DNA from: Whitmania pigra
Taxonomy: Eukaryota > Annelida > Clitellata > Hirudinida > Haemopidae
Direction of reading: 5' to 3'
DNA length: 64,000 nt
Assembly (NCBI GenBank): GCA_021613335.1
Contig: JAJTWR010000231.1
Coordinates: forward strand, 1,011,501 to 1,075,500
Shown in pieces: positions 58,917 to 64,000 of this stretch. The position numbers and the translations under genes were made by a program. Position 1 is the first letter of the stretch; each line of letters begins with the position of its first letter. The notes beneath the pieces were generated by a model. The model was not told where the DNA came from and made no database searches. It was given only the letters and a program-made list of their open reading frames with translations.

Positions 58917-61900
58917 ATGGAGGAGGCTTGTGGAATATTTGGATGTGTGGCTTCTGACCCATGGCCCACTTCTCTTGATGTTGGTCAAAAAGTTGTCCAT
59001 GGGTTGATGGGTCTGCAGCATAGGTAGTATTCATAGGCGTTATTCTAAACTTCGACCCTAATTTACTTATCAAATAATATCTTTATTATGATCAAACACC
59101 TCTGTTACAGAGGCCAAGAGAGTGCAGGGATTGTCACAGGTTTTGGATTGGATCCATATGATCTATTCCAGCACAAGGGAATGGGCATGGTAAATCATGT
59201 ATTTAGGGAAGCTGATGGGCCTTTTAATGGAAATCTAGCTTTAGGTAAGATAAGCATTTAAATCTTTATGGTTTTTAGCTAAATATTATTAAATGATGCA
59301 TTTTTATTGAGGTCATGTGAGGTATTCAACAGCTGGATCTTCAAGCATTGTCAACTGCCAGCCTTTTGTTGTAGAAACTCTCCATGGCAAGATTGCTGTT
59401 GCTCATAATGGACAGCTCATCAACACTGTGCCACTAAAGCAAAAAGTGTGTTGTACAGTTAAAGCAATGAATAAATCAAACTGAGTTATGCATGCATGTG
59501 ATGCTTGGAAGAATTGTATTCCAGCCACAAAAGAATGCAGAGAAAAGAATTATTTTAGAACTCTTGCTTAATCATACATATATGTGTAATTAAATATTTG
59601 GTAAAATATGAAAATAATTTAAATGAAAAATTACATATTAATATAATTATGTAATTATTATTTTAATTAATTTATAAAATAATTATAAATAATTGCACAT
59701 TAGTATGATTATTTATTCATTAATATTAATTATATTGTTAAATACATCTAGCTATTGAAGCAAGGAATTGGTCTCACAACCAGTTCTGATACTGAACTCA
59801 TCACTCTTTTGCTGTGTCAACCACCATCCCTTGAAGATGAAGTCGACGAACCAAATTGGGTTGAAAGGTTGCCCCTGCTGTCATTTGCAGGATCGTGATG
59901 ATCAGTCAAATATAAATTTTAAATTATATTTTATCAGAAATTCAGCCATAAATTTCAATGAATATGGTTTGATTTATTTACTATCAGAGATAATCATTTA
60001 CTTACCATCTATGATCCTGAAGTTTAGGCAATGATGCAAGCCAGATGAACATGATGCTCTATTGTTGTTTTCAGGAACGATGCGATATAAACTAATCGGC
60101 TCCATGAGCTGGAATTTTAATGTGATATAATTTAAATATTACATAAAAGCCACAATTTTTTAATCACTTTTTAATCATTTAAATCTGTATTTTAATAAAT
60201 GGCAGGATACAAAATTTCATGAAGCTTTCTCAACTTTCATACTCCTTTGTGTTCATGTACAAAGACAAGCTCATAGCAGTTAGGGATCCATTTGGCAACA
60301 GGCCTCTTTGTATTGGAAGGATATGTAACAATGAAGGGCAAGGTTAGTGTAATGAATTTTAAGTGATTAAAAGTCTATTGTAACTTTGGCAGTAACTATT
60401 TTTAGGTTGGGTGGTCTCTTCTGAATCATGTTCTTTTCCATCAGTTGGTGCAAAGTTCCACTCCTATGTGAGAGCAGGTTGATGCTGGGTTTTGGTGTAT
60501 TTATTTCAATACTTTTGAATATTTAGTTAATAAAACCTGAGTTATGTTAATTAACCTCAAGGCGAGATTGTCGAAATAAAAAGTTCTGGCATTCAGTCCT
60601 TAAGTCTTGTTGGGAGACCAGAATTGAAGCCTCCAGCATTTTGTATATTTGAGTATGTTTACTTTGCAAGGCCTGACAGTCTTTACGAAGGTTTGTTTTA
60701 ATAGTTTTGCATGTTATTTGTTTATAAATAGAGTTTCTTTTGTTTATCAGAGTATAGTTTTGTTTTCATTATTGAGGCCCAAACATTGGATTCTAAAAGA
60801 ATATAATTCCATTTTAATTTAGTAAACACTGTACAAGACATCATTGATATTATTTATAACTATATTTGCAAAGCTTTTCTTAGCTTATTTATGATCACAG
60901 GGCAGTCTGTTTATTCGGCAAGGCTGAGATGTGGAAGGAGGTTAGCAATCGAATTTCCTGTTGCTGATGCTGATATTATTAGCACCATACCTGAATCAGC
61001 AACCCCTGCTGCCATTGGTTACAGTGATGAAGTTTGAACTTTTGATGTTAATTGCTGGGATACCTGTGCAAAATTCGTATAATGATTATTATGTAATGGC
61101 TGTCAAATGCAAAGTGATGTGTTTAAAATAAATACTCTCATGCTTTGATAATACCAGAATACTTTTATTGTTAAATGACATAGATTATTATTATATATAA
61201 GTATATAATCTATTGTGAGGCTTCTGTTAATCAGCTAATGTTAATTAGATTTTATTGATATTTTTCAATCAGTTTACTCCAAATTTAAAAAATCTTGTTT
61301 AAATTTAAACGATGCGCTAGTATTTTTTTATTAATCATGTAATATTTTGTTACACACATACTTTATAGTTGGGCATAAAGTATCGATCCGTTCTCTTCAA
61401 GAATGGTCATATTGGTAGAACATTCATTCGACCCACGCCAGAGTCAAGAAAACTTGCAGTTGCCATGAAATTTGGAGTTCTTGCCGACAACGTTGTGGGT
61501 AAGAAGATAGTGTTGGTCGATGATTCTATTGTCAGGGGAAGCACCATTGAACCTGTGGTGAAATTGCTTAAAGAAGCTGGTGCTGCACAGGTAACCATAA
61601 TAAAGTTTATAAATAAATGGTTTTCCATGAAGTTTTCCCATTGGAGAACTGAAACTGAAATATCAATATGTTTTTTCTATTTTATTATTTAGTGATTGTG
61701 AAATTTTTGAGAAAGTCTAAAATTAAATGAGCAAAGCAAAAGCTATGTTGAGTGTTATTTGCTTGTTTGCCCCAGGTTCATGTGCGTATAGCTTCTCCCC
61801 CCATTAAGCATCCCTGCTACATGGGTATCAATATGCCCACCAAAAAGGAGCTCATTGCAAACAAGATGTCTCTTGAAGAACTAGAAGTCCATGTGGGTCA

Positions 61901-62416
61901 GTTATTTTTTTAGGATTATTTTATAAGATTTTTTTATATTATGTTATTATTATTAGGCTTAATTAACTATTTTAAATTTTATGATTCTGAATTTGGTGAT
62001 TGTTACTAAATTACATTATTATTTGTTCATAATTTAGACTCTTAAAAAATATGTATATCTTATACTTTTGAGAGTTTTTAAGATTATTTTATTAAAATAG
62101 TAAGAAAGATTCTTCAATAATGTTTTGTTAATTTAGAATGAATTCAGTAAGGATGTTCTACAACAATATGATAATAATAGTGGGAAATGTTTATATATTT
62201 TGCAAGATTTTGATAAGCATTACTGTTAAGAATTAAATATAATGTAAAGGATGTATGTCCACCAATTTTTTCTAAATTTCAGGTGCTGATAGTATCAGAT
62301 ACTTGAGTATTGAAGGTTTGGTGGAAAGTGTAGCACCAATTGAACCTGGTCAAAGTGATGGTGGATACTGTACTGCCTGCCTCACTGGTAAATATCCCAT
62401 GGAACTTGACTGGTAA
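58917..62416 (+). CDS. PPAT-like: Amidophosphoribosyltransferase, copy B
   Basis: Tandem paralogue of copy A. Exons are 58917-59023, 59111-59244, 59312-59445, 59752-59867, 60206-60342, 60406-60477, 60562-60690, 60901-61031, 61369-61590, 61776-61896 and 62283-62416. All 11 lengths equal those of copy A (107, 134, 134, 116, 137, 72, 129, 131, 222, 121, 134), giving 478 residues. Nucleophile Cys5 ([10 protein letters not shown]), [30 protein letters not shown] and the four Fe-S Cys are kept, and ESATPAA is canonical, so the enzyme looks active. Exon 5 is almost identical to that of copy A although the other exons differ more. The exon 8 donor is GTTTGA, and reading through it meets TGA at the second codon (61035). 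AATAAA at 62486. Confidence 0.94.
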
Positions 62417-62539
62417 AATGAAAGATCTGTGTTAAACTGTTGATGCTATGGAAGTCTTAATAGATTGCATGTCTAAATATTTGCAAATAAATTATCAACT
62501 CTACTTAACATAGAAAGTCTTGACACTACATATCGGAGC

Positions 62540-62700
62540 GTGCAGGATGGCCGAATGGGTTAAGTTCCTGCATTTGTAATTAGTCATGTTCGAAACCCAA
62601 CCAGCACTCAAACAAGCTCCCTTGGGAAGGAGCGCTATATAAATGGTTACCAAAAGCGCCTCTGACGCTATGCATATCACCGCTATATAAATTAATTACA
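62540..62700 (+). mobile_element. tRNA-derived SINE, copy 3
   Basis: Same family as 12541-12720: GTGCAGGATGGCCGAATGGG as head with A box, ATGTTCGAAACCC as B box, CCCTTGGGAAGGAGCGCTAT and CGCCTCTGACGCTATGCATA as body, and an AATTACAATTACAATA tail. The 3' acceptor strand is CCAGCAC, one base off a perfect stem. Confidence 0.88.
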
Positions 62701-63106
62701 ATTACAATATCTGTCCAAACATTGTCCGTCCTGGATTAACAAAAATGATAAAGGTCATTTTAAATAATTTAACTTAAAAGAGGTTATTCGATGCATTATA
62801 GCTTATTTTATTTTGATTGGAGATGTGGAGCCAGAGTTGTTGGGTGCCCCAGTTAATTTGGAATCATGTAAATTCTTAAGAATGTGGTTTGTAACCTTCG
62901 ATTTGGTCATTATTTGTATGTGGCACTCATTTACTTACTAAGTTACTAAGTACTCCGCCTTGGAGCTCCGACAGGGATCCTCAGAGGAGTTTCCCCCGTC
63001 TTCAAACGTTTCGGCCCTTTGAATCTCCTTACGTTTTCGGTGATCAGCCGGATGTCCCTGTCGGTTTGGTCTTGCTGGACCCAACTCTTACCGCCGGCTT
63101 TGAAAG
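62701..63106. other. Spacer and probable retroelement 3' flank
   Basis: AT-rich to about 62930, then GC-richer sequence that may still belong to the element. No gene is seen. Confidence 0.4.
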
Positions 63107-63312
63107 GTGCTCGTTGGCCTTGTTATGCCGGTCACTGCTGCCTGGACTGGAGCGACTGCAAAAGCTCTCAATGGCTCCTTCATGTCGCATGCTGTCTGTT
63201 TGTCGCCTGCAAACTTCGACTATGTGGGGCTCTCATTGGCCTTGTTATGTCGATCGCCTCCACACCAGTTTGCCTACAGCGGTCATGCAAGCTCTCAGTG
63301 GGTTCTTCACAC
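63107..63312. repeat. Two-copy tandem repeat, period about 120
   Basis: GTGCTCGTTGGCCTTGTTAT at 63107 recurs as GGGCTCTCATTGGCCTTGTT at 63227. GCAAAAGCTCTCAATGGCTC likewise recurs as GCAAGCTCTCAGTGGGTTC. It lies in the 3' flank of the reverse-strand retroelement, so is probably part of its 3' UTR. Confidence 0.75.
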
Positions 63313-63344
63313 CGCCTTAATATATGCAAACTGGGCCTTATAAT

Positions 63345-64000
63345 TTCTTTGTAGCGGCAGCCGGAGATAGAAATTTTCGGGACTCGATCGCGGGCCTTTT
63401 CGAAGCCGCGGTTTGGACCGCAGTTCATGTTGCTTCGCGAGTCCGCGGTCGGCCCATTTCTCCCGACAACACCGCGTCTCTTCGCCAATGGTTTGGCCCC
63501 GTCGTTCGGTGGATCATTCATACCGGAGACCGACGGCTTTCCCCGGTTTCCTGTAGTGGCCTCTTAAGACTTTTTCTGGCTTCTCATATGCCAGATCCAG
63601 AATGAAGCCGCTTCAGCGGCCTCAGACATCCTTGTCATAGCCTTTGTTCTCTCCCGGCTTGACAATCCGATCTTAGTGAGGAAAGCGTAAGTCGACTTGC
63701 CGACCACGCCCCTTGCGCCAATCTCGATGGGGTAGAGGTCTGTGCGGTATCCTCTTGCTTCCAGGTCCATCGTTAGATCTGCATACTTGTCTGCTTTGAG
63801 CGCATTGCTGTATTGCAGCCTGTCCTCCCACGGAACCGTCAGCTTCACCAGAATGATGGCATCCGTCGACGGCGCTACGAGCACTAGATCCGGCCTCTTG
63901 CCACTTTCTATCAGCACCTGGGGGTAGTGCCTCATCCCTTCTAAGTCGGCTGCGATGGTCCAGTCGTTTGCCTCTGCAAGAATGTCTCGCCTGGGGGTTG
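63345..64000 (-). mobile_element. Retroelement C-terminal coding end and 3' UTR, truncated by window
   Basis: On the reverse strand an open frame enters from beyond 64000 and ends at 63564, about 145 codons. Blocks are ILAEANDWTIAADLEG, SGKRPDLVLVAP, ILVKLTVPWEDRLQ, KYADLTMDLEARGY, YPIEIGARGVVGKS and AFLTKIGLSS. A RPD...VKLTVPWED plus YPIEIGARG signature is, to my recollection, typical of the C-terminal end of reverse-transcriptase elements in aquatic invertebrates and fish. RPDxVL followed by a VKL strand resembles a PD-(D/E)XK-type nuclease core, but the acidic residue before K is V here. The 3' UTR from 63563 down to 63345 matches 12895-13130. Clade not assigned. Confidence 0.8.

Overview
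The window is AT-rich nuclear DNA from an invertebrate animal. Genes are split into many short coding exons (often 50-250 bp) joined by introns of about 60-1,300 bp. Every recognisable protein is a conserved metazoan one (tolloid, SUZ12, CPSF4, Ras, SEC22B, cyclin T, UQCRH, Otp, PPAT, a two-pore-domain K+ channel), and tRNA-derived SINEs, a TIR element and retroelement debris lie between them. I cannot name the phylum. I rebuilt the exon chains by hand from reading frame and family conservation. Wherever two paralogues exist, their exon lengths agree exactly.

Layout. 0-1.1 kb: 3' end of a K2P potassium channel (+). 1.4-2.1 kb: a DNA-transposon-like element with terminal inverted repeats. 2.8-12.1 kb: complete tolloid/BMP1 protease, 19 coding exons (+). 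12.5-13.1 kb: a SINE and a retroelement fragment. 14.8-19.2 kb: Polycomb subunit SUZ12 (+). 20.8-23.2 kb: mRNA 3'-end processing factor CPSF4 (+). 24.8-28.4 kb: Ras GTPase of K-Ras type (+). 30.4-31.3 kb: SEC22B R-SNARE (+). 32.0-32.4 kb: an unrecognised exon (-). 33.3-43.3 kb: two cyclin T genes in tandem (-), with the complex III hinge protein UQCRH between them (-). 45.4-47.2 kb: homeobox gene orthopedia (-), followed by about 7 kb without a recognisable gene. 54.1-62.4 kb: two tandem copies of PPAT, the first committed enzyme of purine synthesis (+). 62.5-64 kb: another SINE, then a retroelement coding end (-) that runs off the window.

The genes do not form a pathway and there is no operon logic. 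The two structured themes are local tandem duplication (cyclin T, PPAT) and dispersed repeats that recur within the window.

The most unusual signal is in the splice sites. By my hand count of about 86 coding introns, about 31 have T at donor position +3 (GTTTGT, GTTGAA, GTTCGA, GTTATT), far more than the usual GTRAGT rule of animals allows. Other points of interest are a PPAT exon that is almost identical between otherwise diverged paralogues (likely gene conversion), a second cyclin T with an altered cyclin-box core, and an in-frame stop straight after a weak donor in the second PPAT.
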